Origin: Bacteroidales bacterium UBA5515
Lineage (GTDB): Bacteria > Bacteroidota > Bacteroidia > Bacteroidales > P3
Assembly (NCBI GenBank): GCA_002423895.1
Contig: DIOL01000012.1
Coordinates: 245,430 to 309,429, forward strand
Reading direction: 5' to 3'
DNA: 64,000 nucleotides
The position numbers were made by a program, and so were the translations under genes. Of this stretch, positions 1-8,238 are shown piece by piece; within the stretch, counting starts at the first letter, position 1, and every line of letters begins with the position of its first letter. The notes beneath the pieces are model-generated. The model was not told the origin of the DNA and made no database searches. It was given only the letters and a program-made list of their open reading frames with translations.

Positions 1-375
1 GGATTACCAGTTGTTGATGAAGAAAAATGTGTTGCATGTGGACTTTGTGTTAAAACTTGTCCAAGACATGTAATTGAATTAAGAAACAAAGGAATTAAAA
101 ATAGAAGAGTTTTTGTTAGCTGTGTCAATACTGAAAAAGGTGCACTTGCAAAGAAAAATTGTAATGTATCCTGTATTGGTTGTGGAAAATGTGAAAAGGT
201 TTGTGAATTTGATGCAATTAAAATAGAAAATAATTTAGCATACATTGATTTCAATAAATGCAGGTTATGTCGCAAATGTGTTCAAGAATGTCCTACTGGA
301 GCAATTCAGGAAGTTAATTTCCCTCCAAGAAAGGAAAAATCAACTGTTGAACAGACTGAAACAATTCAAAATTAA
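1..375 (+). CDS. rnfB: RnfB, C-terminal fragment (5' end outside window)
   Basis: The reading frame is open from base 1 and ends at 373-375, giving the last 124 residues of an electron-transfer subunit of the Rnf complex, which couples ferredoxin:NAD+ electron flow to Na+ or H+ translocation across the inner membrane. The fragment is a string of ferredoxin-type clusters: CxxCxxCxxxC at fragment residues 10-20, a second group of cysteines at 54-68, and CxxCxxCxxxC at 87-97 ending in CPTGAI. RnfB carries this polyferredoxin at its C-terminus, behind an N-terminal membrane helix that lies outside the window. The next gene, rnfC, begins 13 bases later in the same direction, so this is the usual rnfB-rnfC junction. 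The identification rests on cluster spacing and context; the N-terminus cannot be inspected. Confidence 0.9.
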   Translation, partial: GLPVVDEEKCVACGLCVKTCPRHVIELRNKGIKNRRVFVSCVNTEKGALAKKNCNVSCIGCGKCEKVCEFDAIKIENNLAYIDFNKCRLCRKCVQECPTGAIQEVNFPPRKEKSTVEQTETIQN

Positions 376-388
376 TTTAGAAGCATAA

Positions 389-1726
389 ATGACCATGAAA
401 ACATTCAATAAAGGTGGAGTTCACCCTCAAGAAAATAAATTATCTAATGATTCTGCAATAGAAGTTTTTCCACTACCTAAACAAGCAGTTGTTTTTGTTT
501 CTCAACATTTGGGAGCACCCTCAACTTTGGTTGTTCAAAAAGGAGATAAGGTTAAAGTAGGACAGCTAATAGCAAAAGCAGAACAGTTTATTTGTGCTAA
601 TACTCATTCTCCATATTCAGGAACTGTTACAAAAATAGATCTTGCTGCTGATTTTACTGGGTATAAAAAACTTGCTGTATATATTGATGTAGAAGGAGAT
701 GAATGGATGGAGGGAATTGATACATCTAATGATATTATTAGAGATATTAAACTTGATTCTGCTCAAATTATTGATAAAATAAAAGAAATGGGAATTGTTG
801 GCTTAGGTGGAGCAGCTTTTCCAACCCATATTAAATACATGCTTCCTCAAGGAAAGAAAGCAGACTATTTAATTATTAATGCTGTTGAATGTGAACCATA
901 TCTTACTTCTGACTACAGGCTTATGAAAGAAAAAGCTGAAGAAAGTTTGATAGGAATTGAAATATTGAAAAAAACATTAAATGTTGATAAAGCATTTGTA
1001 GGTATTGAAGCAAATAAACCAGATGCAATTGAACATTTTACTCAATTATCAAAAAATTATAAAGGAATAGATATTGTTCCATTAAAAACAAAATATCCAC
1101 AAGGAGCTGAAAAACAATTGATTTATGCTCTTACCAAAAGACAGGTTCCAAGTGGAAAACTTCCAATAGAAGTTGGTTGTGTTGTAAATAATATTGGTAC
1201 TGCACAAGCTGTTTATAATGCTGTTCAAAAGAACATGCCATTAGTTCAAAACATTCTTACTTTAACAGGGAAGAATGTAAAACAAAGGAAAAATTTATTG
1301 GTTAGAGTAGGAACACCACTTCAATCTGTAATTGATTATTGTGGAGGATTACCTGAAGATACTGGCAAAATCATAAGTGGAGGACCAATGATGGGAAAAG
1401 CCATTTCTGATCTTTCCGCTCCAACTGTAAAAACAACTTCTGCACTTCTTTTAATGTCAAAAAAAGAATCTTCTCGTAAAGAAGAAACAAATTGTTTGCG
1501 TTGTGGAAAATGTGTAAAAGTTTGTCCAATGGGATTAGAACCAATAAAAATTGCTCAATTAGCAGAAAATCGACTTTGGGAAGATACTGAAAAAGCTTAT
1601 GCTATGGATTGTATTGAATGTGGTTCATGCCACTTTACATGTCCTGCAGGAAGACCATTATTAGATTTAATGCGAGTTTCAAAAAATCATATCGGAGATT
1701 TAAGACGTCAAAGAGCACAAAGATAA
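389..1726 (+). CDS. rnfC: Rnf complex subunit RnfC
   Basis: This 445-residue peripheral subunit is the NADH/FMN-binding part of the Rnf ion-translocating oxidoreductase. The N-terminal half has the RnfC-type barrel-sandwich start (GGVHP near residue 9) and a GLGGAAFPTH stretch at 138-147 typical of the NuoF/RnfC flavin-NADH fold, followed by an SLBB-like part. The C-terminal quarter has two CxxCxxCxxxC [4Fe-4S] motifs at Cys369/372/375/379 and Cys408/411/414/418. Length and order fit the family. An ATG at 395 is an equally possible start two codons in. It lies between rnfB and a secreted-protein gene, all co-directional, so it is part of the rnf operon. Confidence 0.96.
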   Translation: MTMKTFNKGGVHPQENKLSNDSAIEVFPLPKQAVVFVSQHLGAPSTLVVQKGDKVKVGQLIAKAEQFICANTHSPYSGTVTKIDLAADFTGYKKLAVYIDVEGDEWMEGIDTSNDIIRDIKLDSAQIIDKIKEMGIVGLGGAAFPTHIKYMLPQGKKADYLIINAVECEPYLTSDYRLMKEKAEESLIGIEILKKTLNVDKAFVGIEANKPDAIEHFTQLSKNYKGIDIVPLKTKYPQGAEKQLIYALTKRQVPSGKLPIEVGCVVNNIGTAQAVYNAVQKNMPLVQNILTLTGKNVKQRKNLLVRVGTPLQSVIDYCGGLPEDTGKIISGGPMMGKAISDLSAPTVKTTSALLLMSKKESSRKEETNCLRCGKCVKVCPMGLEPIKIAQLAENRLWEDTEKAYAMDCIECGSCHFTCPAGRPLLDLMRVSKNHIGDLRRQRAQR

Positions 1727-1748
1727 ATTTCAAATTTCAAGATTTATA

Positions 1749-2363
1749 ATGAAATCAGTTAAACATATACTTTTTCTTTGTTTTACTTTTTGTTTTGCAA
1801 GTGTTTTTGCTCAACAGGGAGGAAAAGAAATATATGTTGATAAGGTAAACGATTTCATTTTAACTTATCCTGACGAATGGGATTTGGAACAGGGACAAGA
1901 TGGAGAAATAACAATATATCCTCCTTTTTCAAAGGAAGTTGATGAAGAGAGCTATTCTGAAGAAAATGATGATTCAGATTTAAATGAAAATGAATTAGAA
2001 CAGATTTTTGAAGAAAAGATACAATTTACTCCAAGTCGTTGGGATGGTGGAGATTTGGAAGAATTTGTGGAAAAGAATTTTCTATCAGCAAATTTGTCAG
2101 AGTTTTTTGATGGATTTACAATTGCAAAAGAAGGTAAGGAAAAAATTTATGGAAATGATGCAATATGGTATATAGTAAACTTTAATGTAGGAGAAGAAAG
2201 TGCAACAAGTTATTTCTACTTTATTAAATTATACAACAGAGTTATTTCAGTATCATCATTTTGTTTGACAGAAGATTTTGAATTAAATTATAAAATAAAA
2301 TACTTAGAAATTATCCGTTCAACAAAGTCTTATTTAGACTCAGTACAAAAGGATAAAAGATAA
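1749..2363 (+). CDS. Secreted protein of unknown function inserted in the rnf operon
   Basis: The 204-residue product begins with a Sec signal peptide (hydrophobic LFLCFTFCFASVFA, predicted cleavage before QQGG near residue 21). The mature part is very acidic, with a Glu/Asp-rich stretch at about residues 60-85. It starts with a yPdeW pattern (TYPDEWDLE) that recalls PsbP/DUF1795-like proteins, but this similarity is weak. There are no cysteine clusters or membrane helices beyond the signal. The gene lies 22 bases after rnfC and 24 bases before rnfD, so it is almost certainly co-transcribed with them. A secreted protein at this point is not part of the standard rnf gene order. Its function is unknown; a link to the periplasmic face of the complex is only a guess from position. 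Confidence 0.75.
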   Translation: MKSVKHILFLCFTFCFASVFAQQGGKEIYVDKVNDFILTYPDEWDLEQGQDGEITIYPPFSKEVDEESYSEENDDSDLNENELEQIFEEKIQFTPSRWDGGDLEEFVEKNFLSANLSEFFDGFTIAKEGKEKIYGNDAIWYIVNFNVGEESATSYFYFIKLYNRVISVSSFCLTEDFELNYKIKYLEIIRSTKSYLDSVQKDKR

Positions 2364-2387
2364 ATTATAAAATAAAACATTTTAAAA

Positions 2388-3344
2388 ATGGCATTACTAA
2401 CTGTTTCAGGTTCACCTCATGTGCAAAGCAATCAAACCACAAAGAAGATAATGTGGACGGTAATAATTGCACTTTTACCAGCTTTATTGGTAAGTATATA
2501 TTATTTTGGCTTAGATGCTTTAATGGTTACTTTTACCTCTGTTGTTTTTTGTGTAGGTTTTGAATGGTTAATTCAAAAATTCATCTTAAAAACTAAAACA
2601 ACAATAGGAGATGGTTCAGCAATAATCACTGGAATTTTATTAGCATTCAACCTTCCAGCAAATATTCCATTATGGATTGTTGGTATTGGAGCATTAGTAG
2701 CAATTGGTGTTGCAAAAATGTCTTATGGTGGTTTAGGAAAAAATCCTTTTAATCCTGCATTAGTTGGTAGAGTATTTCTTTTTATTTCATTCCCATCAAA
2801 GGTTGCAATGAGCGAATGGCCATTACCAAAACCATTATTCTGTTCATCAGTTTCAGATGCACTTACAGGTCCTACTCCATTATTAGCAATGAAAAATGGT
2901 CAGGCAGTTGACTTGTGGAATATGTTTATTGGAGCAACAGGAGGCAGCTTGGGAGAAGTTTCTGCAATTGCACTAATAATTGGTGGTTTAATAATGCTAT
3001 TCAGAAAAGTAATTACCTGGCATATTCCAGTTTCTTTCTTAACCACTGCAGGAGTTTTTGCACTTATACTTTGGCTTATTAATCCAAATGAATTTATTCA
3101 CCCAGCATATCAATTATTAGCAGGAGGAATGATGCTTGGAGCAATATTTATGGCTACTGATATGGTAACTTCACCAGTAACTTATAAAGGACAATTATTA
3201 TTTGGTTTTGGTTGTGGAGTTCTTACAATAATATTCCGAAGCTTTGGTCCTATGCCTGAAGGAGTTTCTTTTGCAATTTTAATAATGAATGCAGTTACTC
3301 CTTTAATTGATAAAGCATTTAAACCAAAACCTTTTGGATATTAA
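2388..3344 (+). CDS. rnfD: Rnf complex subunit RnfD
   Basis: This 318-residue integral membrane subunit belongs to the NqrB/RnfD family. It begins with the family's SGSPHVQSNQTTKKIMW stretch and has about eight hydrophobic segments. NqrB/RnfD proteins carry FMN covalently bound to a threonine in an SGAT-like motif; here the equivalent is DALTGPTPL with Thr163 as the expected site, so the usual S-G-A-T is changed to T-G-P-T. GKNPFNPALVGR (117-128) is another family signature. An ApbE flavin transferase would be needed for FMN attachment and is not in the window. It sits between the inserted secreted-protein gene and rnfG. Confidence 0.95.
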   Translation: MALLTVSGSPHVQSNQTTKKIMWTVIIALLPALLVSIYYFGLDALMVTFTSVVFCVGFEWLIQKFILKTKTTIGDGSAIITGILLAFNLPANIPLWIVGIGALVAIGVAKMSYGGLGKNPFNPALVGRVFLFISFPSKVAMSEWPLPKPLFCSSVSDALTGPTPLLAMKNGQAVDLWNMFIGATGGSLGEVSAIALIIGGLIMLFRKVITWHIPVSFLTTAGVFALILWLINPNEFIHPAYQLLAGGMMLGAIFMATDMVTSPVTYKGQLLFGFGCGVLTIIFRSFGPMPEGVSFAILIMNAVTPLIDKAFKPKPFGY

Positions 3345-3376
3345 TATTAAACTTTAATAAAGAAAAAATATAATAT

Positions 3377-3967
3377 ATGGCAAAGTTAGATTCTTCACTT
3401 AAAAACATGGTTTTATCTTTAAGCCTGATATCTTTTGTTACTTCTGCATTATTGGCTGGAGCATTTACATTGACAAAGGATCCAATAGTGAAAGCTCAAA
3501 TGAAAAAACAACAAGATGCTATACAAGAAGTTTTACCAGTTAAAGATGCAACTATAGGAGAAAAGGTTGAAATTAAACTTGATGGTATGCCAGATGTATT
3601 TATTATCTATCCAGCTTTGAAAGATGGACAGTTGGCCGGAGCAGCAATTCAAACCTACTCTTATGAAGGATATGGTGGAAAGATTGAAGTAATGGTTGGT
3701 ATGGATAAAGATGGAGTTGTTTCTAATTATACAATACTGTCAGCTTCTGAAACTCCAGGTTTAGGCTCAAAAACAAGTTTCTGGTTTAAGACACCAAAAG
3801 GAAATCAAGACATAAGAGGAAAAAATCCTGCAAAAGATAATTTTAATGTTAAAAAAGATGGTGGAGATTTTGATGCAATTACTGCTTCAACCATTTCATC
3901 AAGAGCTTTTCTTTCTTCAATAAGATCCGCTTTTGACGCATTTAAGAAATATAACGAACAAAAATAA
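3377..3967 (+). CDS. rnfG: Rnf complex subunit RnfG
   Basis: The 196-residue product has an N-terminal membrane anchor (about residues 12-32) and a periplasmic FMN-binding domain of the NqrC/RnfG type. SETPGLGSK (124-132) is a family signature. The flavinylation motif is at DAITASTISS (166-175), with Thr172 the expected covalent FMN site. It lies 32 bases after rnfD and 11 bases before rnfE. RnfG passes electrons within the membrane part of the complex. Confidence 0.95.
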   Translation: MAKLDSSLKNMVLSLSLISFVTSALLAGAFTLTKDPIVKAQMKKQQDAIQEVLPVKDATIGEKVEIKLDGMPDVFIIYPALKDGQLAGAAIQTYSYEGYGGKIEVMVGMDKDGVVSNYTILSASETPGLGSKTSFWFKTPKGNQDIRGKNPAKDNFNVKKDGGDFDAITASTISSRAFLSSIRSAFDAFKKYNEQK

Positions 3968-3978
3968 TCCCAATAGCC

Positions 3979-4569
3979 ATGAATAAATTAAAAATATTAT
4001 TTAACGGAATATTAAAGGAAAATCCAACATTTGTCCTTTTAATTGGAATGTGTCCAACACTTGCTACAACTACTTCTGCAATTAATGCTTTAGGAATGGG
4101 ATTATCAACAGCATTTGTATTAACATGTTCAAATATAGCAATTGCTGCTTTAAAGAATTTTATTCCTGATAATGTTCGTATTCCTGCCTTTGTTATTATT
4201 ATTGCTTCATTTGTAACATTAGTTCAGTTAGTAATGGAAGCTTATGTTCCTGTACTTTATGCAAGTTTAGGTATATACATCCCGTTAATTGTTGTTAACT
4301 GTATTATTCTAGCAAGAGCTGAAGCATTTGCAAATAAAAACTCTGTAATGGACTCCATGTTTGACGGATTAGGAATGGGATTAGGATTTACCTTAGCTTT
4401 AACAATATTGGGAAGTGTAAGAGAAATGCTTGGATCAGGTTCTTTTTTTAATATGAAGTTTATTGGTGATAATGATGGTATTTTAATATTTGTTTTGGCT
4501 CCAGGAGCATTCATAACTCTTGGATACATAATTGCCCTGATAAACCGTTTAAGTAGAAAGAAAAGCTAA
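3979..4569 (+). CDS. rnfE: Rnf complex subunit RnfE
   Basis: This 196-residue membrane protein has about six hydrophobic helices. It matches RnfE/NqrD rather than the related RnfA/NqrE: ENPTFVLLIGMCPTLATTT at the start, VRIPAFVIIIASFVT in the middle, IVVNCIILARAEAFA and DGLGMGLGFTLAL later. These conserved cysteine-containing segments line the ion and electron path of the complex. In most Bacteroidetes operons rnfA follows directly; here the next gene, 23 bases on, encodes an unrelated LutA-like protein, so rnfA must be elsewhere, possibly upstream of the window. Confidence 0.95.
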   Translation: MNKLKILFNGILKENPTFVLLIGMCPTLATTTSAINALGMGLSTAFVLTCSNIAIAALKNFIPDNVRIPAFVIIIASFVTLVQLVMEAYVPVLYASLGIYIPLIVVNCIILARAEAFANKNSVMDSMFDGLGMGLGFTLALTILGSVREMLGSGSFFNMKFIGDNDGILIFVLAPGAFITLGYIIALINRLSRKKS

Positions 4570-4592
4570 ACACAGTTGCAATAAACTATAAA

Positions 4593-5315
4593 ATGGATGT
4601 AGAAGTATTTGTTCCATGCTGTATTGATCAGTATACTCCGCAAACTGGTGAAAATTTAATTCTCCTGCTTCAAAGTCTTGGCCATAATGTTTCCTACAAC
4701 AAAGAACAAACCTGTTGCGGAAGAATCTTGTATGATAATGGCAATTGGGCTGAGGCAAAAGAAATTGGAGAAAAATTCATAAATTCTTTTGGAATAAGAA
4801 ACTATATTGTAGGTTGTTCAACTTCTTGCATAGGATATGTTAAGAATAATATGAGCAAACTTTTCTACAATACTTCAAGTCATAATATTTACAAGCATAT
4901 TAATGAGCATATAGTTGATATTACTGAATTCCTGGTGGATGTTGCACATACTTTGGATGTTGGTGCATATTTTCCACATAAAGTTTCAATTCACTACAAC
5001 TGTCATTCTATAAACGAATATAATCTGGTTGAAGAAACCAAGCTAATTCTTCAAAATGTAAAGGGATTAGAAATAGTCAGTGCAAATACAAATAATTTCT
5101 GCTGTGGATTTGGCGGAATGTTTACCCTGTTTAATGAATCTGTATCCATGGCTTTGGCTCAAAAAAAGGTTGAACAGGCAATTTCAGAAGGAGCTGAATA
5201 TATTGTAAGCACCGATCAAACCTGCCTTTTGCATATGCAATCTTACATTAAACAAAATAATATTAACCTCAAAACAATTCATTTAGTAGATTTACTGTCT
5301 AATAAAGAAGAATAA
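4593..5315 (+). CDS. LutA/YkgE-like Fe-S oxidoreductase (two CCG domains)
   Basis: The 240-residue protein has two copies of the cysteine-rich CCG domain found in heterodisulfide reductase subunit B, GlpC and LutA. The first copy has FVPCCID near residue 7, CCGR at 41-44 and VGCSTSC at 73-79; the second has HYNCHS at 134-139 and CCGFGGMF at 170-177. LutA works with LutB and LutC in lactate oxidation, but neither partner is adjacent here. The gene follows rnfE at 23 bases and precedes a radical SAM gene, so it may be transcribed with the rnf operon. A role in lactate or other 2-hydroxyacid oxidation is inferred from the family. Confidence 0.85.
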   Translation: MDVEVFVPCCIDQYTPQTGENLILLLQSLGHNVSYNKEQTCCGRILYDNGNWAEAKEIGEKFINSFGIRNYIVGCSTSCIGYVKNNMSKLFYNTSSHNIYKHINEHIVDITEFLVDVAHTLDVGAYFPHKVSIHYNCHSINEYNLVEETKLILQNVKGLEIVSANTNNFCCGFGGMFTLFNESVSMALAQKKVEQAISEGAEYIVSTDQTCLLHMQSYIKQNNINLKTIHLVDLLSNKEE

Positions 5316-5349
5316 CTATTATAAAATAGTAAAACCTGAAATAATATCT

Positions 5350-6306
5350 GTGAGCGAAGAAAAGAAAGAATATTTATGGAAAACACATCGTCCATACAAC
5401 TCATATTCAAACTATTTTAAAACAATATTTGGATCAAGAGTTCAAAAACTTTCCATAGATGCAGGTTTTACCTGTCCCAATAGGGATGGAAAATTGAGTT
5501 TTGGAGGTTGCACTTTTTGTGATAATGATGCTTTCAATCCTTCATATTGTCAACCGACAAAATCAATAATTCAACAAATTGATGAAGGAATGGAGTTTCA
5601 TCGTCAGAGATATCCAAAGGCAAACAAATATCTGGCTTATTTCCAACCACATTCTAATACTTATGCTTCAATTGATGAACTTAAAAAACTTTATTCTCAA
5701 GCCTTAGAACACGAAAATATAATTGGTTTGGTTATTGGAACAAGACCTGATTGTGTTGATGAAGAAAAGCTTGACTATATTGCTGAGCTTTCAAAGCAAT
5801 ATTATGTTATGCTGGAGTTTGGAATTGAAAGTTGTTATGATAAAACACTTGAAAGAATAAACAGAGGACATAATTTTTCTCAAACCCAGTGGGCAATATC
5901 TCAAAGCATTGAAAGAGGCATTAAAACGGGAGGTCATATAATTTTTGGCCTGCTTGGAGAAACAAAAGAACAAATGTTGGATGAGTCAAATATCCTATCC
6001 TCACTTGGTTTAACTTCAATAAAGTTTCATCAGCTTCAATTATTCAAAAATACTGCAATCTTAAAAGATTACGAACAAAATCCGCAGGATTTTCATCTTT
6101 TCCCTTTTGAAGAATACAAAGAATTTATAATTGATTTTTTAGAAAGATTAAATCCAAATATAGTTATCGAAAGGTTTTCTGCTGAAGTACCTCCTCGTTA
6201 CAGAGCTCATGAAGGATGGGGCAATATTCGTAATGAAGAAGTCGTTTCTCTGATAGAAAAAAGAATGATTGAAAGAAATACATATCAAGGAAGACTTTAC
6301 AAATGA
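5350..6306 (+). CDS. YhcC/TIGR01212-family radical SAM protein
   Basis: This 318-residue radical SAM enzyme has the CX11CX2C cluster motif typical of the YhcC (TIGR01212) group, at Cys42, Cys54 and Cys57 (TCPNRDG...GGCTFC). The glycine-rich SAM contacts and the EFGIES segment (about 157-162) follow. The start is GTG at 5350; no in-frame ATG lies near enough to preserve the conserved N-terminal KTHRPYNSYS block. The stop overlaps the rlmN start by four bases, so the two radical SAM genes are translationally coupled. The family's substrate is not firmly established; tRNA or rRNA modification is commonly suspected. Confidence 0.88.
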   Translation: MSEEKKEYLWKTHRPYNSYSNYFKTIFGSRVQKLSIDAGFTCPNRDGKLSFGGCTFCDNDAFNPSYCQPTKSIIQQIDEGMEFHRQRYPKANKYLAYFQPHSNTYASIDELKKLYSQALEHENIIGLVIGTRPDCVDEEKLDYIAELSKQYYVMLEFGIESCYDKTLERINRGHNFSQTQWAISQSIERGIKTGGHIIFGLLGETKEQMLDESNILSSLGLTSIKFHQLQLFKNTAILKDYEQNPQDFHLFPFEEYKEFIIDFLERLNPNIVIERFSAEVPPRYRAHEGWGNIRNEEVVSLIEKRMIERNTYQGRLYK

Positions 6307-7328
6307 AAGAAAAACTATTAGGAAAAACCTTATTGGAATTGGAAGAAGTATGTCTTCAACTCCAGTTGCCCAAGTTCACAGCAAAGCAAATTGCCGACTG
6401 GATTTATAAAAAGGGAGTTTTGGATATTGATTCAATGACAAATCTTTCATTAAAAGCTCGTCAGGCAATTTCCCAATACTATGAAGTAGGTATAATTAAA
6501 CCTGTTAAGGAAGCTCTTTCAGAAGATGGGACAATAAAATATCTTTATCAATATGGAGAAAATGCATTTGTTGAAAGTGTACTGATTCCCGATAAAAAAC
6601 GTCTTACACTATGTGTTTCAACTCAGGTAGGTTGTAAGATGAATTGCAGTTTCTGTTCAACAGGCAAGCAGGGATTTCTAAGAAATCTTGATTCGGGAGA
6701 AATAATTAACCTGCTTCGCAGTATTGATGAGTTCGAAGAAGTAAGCAATATTGTTTATATGGGAATGGGAGAACCATTTGACAATTATGATGAGGTTGTA
6801 AAGAGTATTGAAATATTAACATCTTCATGGGGATTTGCACTTAGCAGCAGAAGAATAACTGTTTCAACATCTGGAATAATTCCAAAAATGATTAAATTCA
6901 TAAATGAAACTTCATGCCATTTGGCAATTTCAATGCATAACCCATTTCATGAAGAAAGAGTTAAAATAATGCCTGTTGAAAAGAAATATCCAATTGAACA
7001 GGTTTGTGATGAGTTGAGAAAACATAACTGGTATGGTCAAAGACGACTTACTTTTGAATATATAGTTCTGAAAGGAATAAATGATTCTTACTATCATGCC
7101 AAAGAAATATCATATCTTTTAAGAGGAATTGATGCAATGGTTAACCTTATCTATTATAATACAACACCTGAATTTCCATTTTCTTCACCTTCCCCAACAG
7201 AGATGGAGGAATTTCAAAAAGAACTAGAGCGTTTTAATCTTTCAGTAACAATTCGTCAGTCAAAAGGACAGGACATACTTGCCGCATGTGGACTTCTATC
7301 AACTAAACAATTATCTCAACCCATATAA
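6303..7328 (+). CDS. rlmN: Dual-specificity 23S rRNA/tRNA adenine-C2 methyltransferase RlmN
   Basis: The 341-residue enzyme methylates C2 of A2503 in 23S rRNA and A37 in certain tRNAs using radical SAM chemistry. It shows CX3CX2C at Cys111, Cys115 and Cys118 (VGCKMNCSFCSTG), the SNIVYMGMGEP segment, and the second catalytic cysteine Cys329 in DILAACGLL near the C-terminus. The family's N-terminal accessory domain (KFTAKQIADWIYKK) is present, and length is normal. Its ATG overlaps the upstream stop as ATGA. It is the last gene of this transcription unit; a 910-base gene-free stretch follows. Confidence 0.96.
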   Translation: MKEKLLGKTLLELEEVCLQLQLPKFTAKQIADWIYKKGVLDIDSMTNLSLKARQAISQYYEVGIIKPVKEALSEDGTIKYLYQYGENAFVESVLIPDKKRLTLCVSTQVGCKMNCSFCSTGKQGFLRNLDSGEIINLLRSIDEFEEVSNIVYMGMGEPFDNYDEVVKSIEILTSSWGFALSSRRITVSTSGIIPKMIKFINETSCHLAISMHNPFHEERVKIMPVEKKYPIEQVCDELRKHNWYGQRRLTFEYIVLKGINDSYYHAKEISYLLRGIDAMVNLIYYNTTPEFPFSSPSPTEMEEFQKELERFNLSVTIRQSKGQDILAACGLLSTKQLSQPI

Positions 7329-7889
7329 ATCTTATCCTATTATAATTCTTTGAATAGTATTAATATTAATTCTTTGCTTAATAATAAATCTTCTTTCTTA
7401 ATTCTTTCTCTTTTTTTCTTAATATATATTCATACAAAATAAGAAAGAATGCTGCTAAATCTTTATCAAAACTTATAAATCAAGATGTTTTAAGGTAAAA
7501 TGTACATCTATCGTTTTTAACTTAATTTAACGAGAAAAATTTATTTTAAGATAATAGACTTTAAAAGAAATTTCCATTTATGTAATTTTATACTCCAATT
7601 ATAGTATAAATATTAATAATAAATATTTTTTTTCACCATGACTTTTTGCCTTACTTATGGTTAACATGTAATGTTGAAAAATATCATTGATTTTCATAGA
7701 AAGATTTTCATGAAAAATAATTAAATTATTGTATTAAAATGGAGTAAATATGAATATTTGGTTGGAAAATATTATTTATTTAAGACGTAAAATGCACAAT
7801 ATAATGAATTAATTAGGTTGCAGAAATATCGGATATTTAAATAATTAAGATTTCCATTTTTTATCCATTAATACTTTTTTTTTCATTTT

Positions 7890-7922
7890 TTTGGTTTGAT
7901 AATACTTATTATATTATATTTG
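7890..7922 (+). promoter_or_regulatory. Probable Bacteroidetes promoter for the adhesin operon
   Basis: TATATTTG at 7915-7922 matches the Bacteroidetes -7 element TAnnTTTG, and TTTG at 7890-7893 lies 21 bases upstream in the -33 position. The predicted transcript starts near 7929, leaving a leader of about 310 bases before the giant protein gene at 8239. The match is by eye only. Confidence 0.5.
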
Positions 7923-8238
7923 CAAAATAGGAGATGTAGTTAATAAATTTTTATATTAAGTATTTATTATTAAACTGATATAGTGATAACGAATTGTAAA
8001 ACAGTTGTTAAAGACAAAATAATAAAAAATGCTAATTATAATTATTTAGTTAATTATATGTTTACTATTGTAGATATAAAGTCTATTTATAAAGAAAAAG
8101 AGTCATTATGAGTAAAACAGAATTTTATCCTGATCAATAATGAGGACAAATGCTCAAGAAATAAGCGGCAAATGTTCTTACCGCTTCCAAATATAAATAT
8201 TAAAAGAACAGTATATTTAATAATTAATAATCAACAAA
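7923..8238 (+). other. Long 5' leader of the adhesin operon with a ten-codon ORF and a hairpin
   Basis: The 910-base gap after rlmN contains no substantial ORF. Its last 316 bases would be transcribed as leader. Within it, 8108-8140 is a ten-codon ORF (ATG AGT AAA ... TAA) and 8163-8186 is an inverted repeat AAGCGG/CCGCTT with a 12-base loop. No known riboswitch was recognised. Upstream of the promoter, 7329-7889 is very AT-rich and holds nothing I can identify. Confidence 0.35.

Noticed and set aside
4257..4758. Minus-strand ORFs overlapping the end of rnfE and the start of the LutA-like gene
   Set aside because: They lie opposite genes with clear family motifs and show no recognisable protein features; neither is a missing rnfA.
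8108..8140. Ten-codon ORF as a true gene
   Set aside because: It is too short to support without expression data; kept only as part of the leader description.
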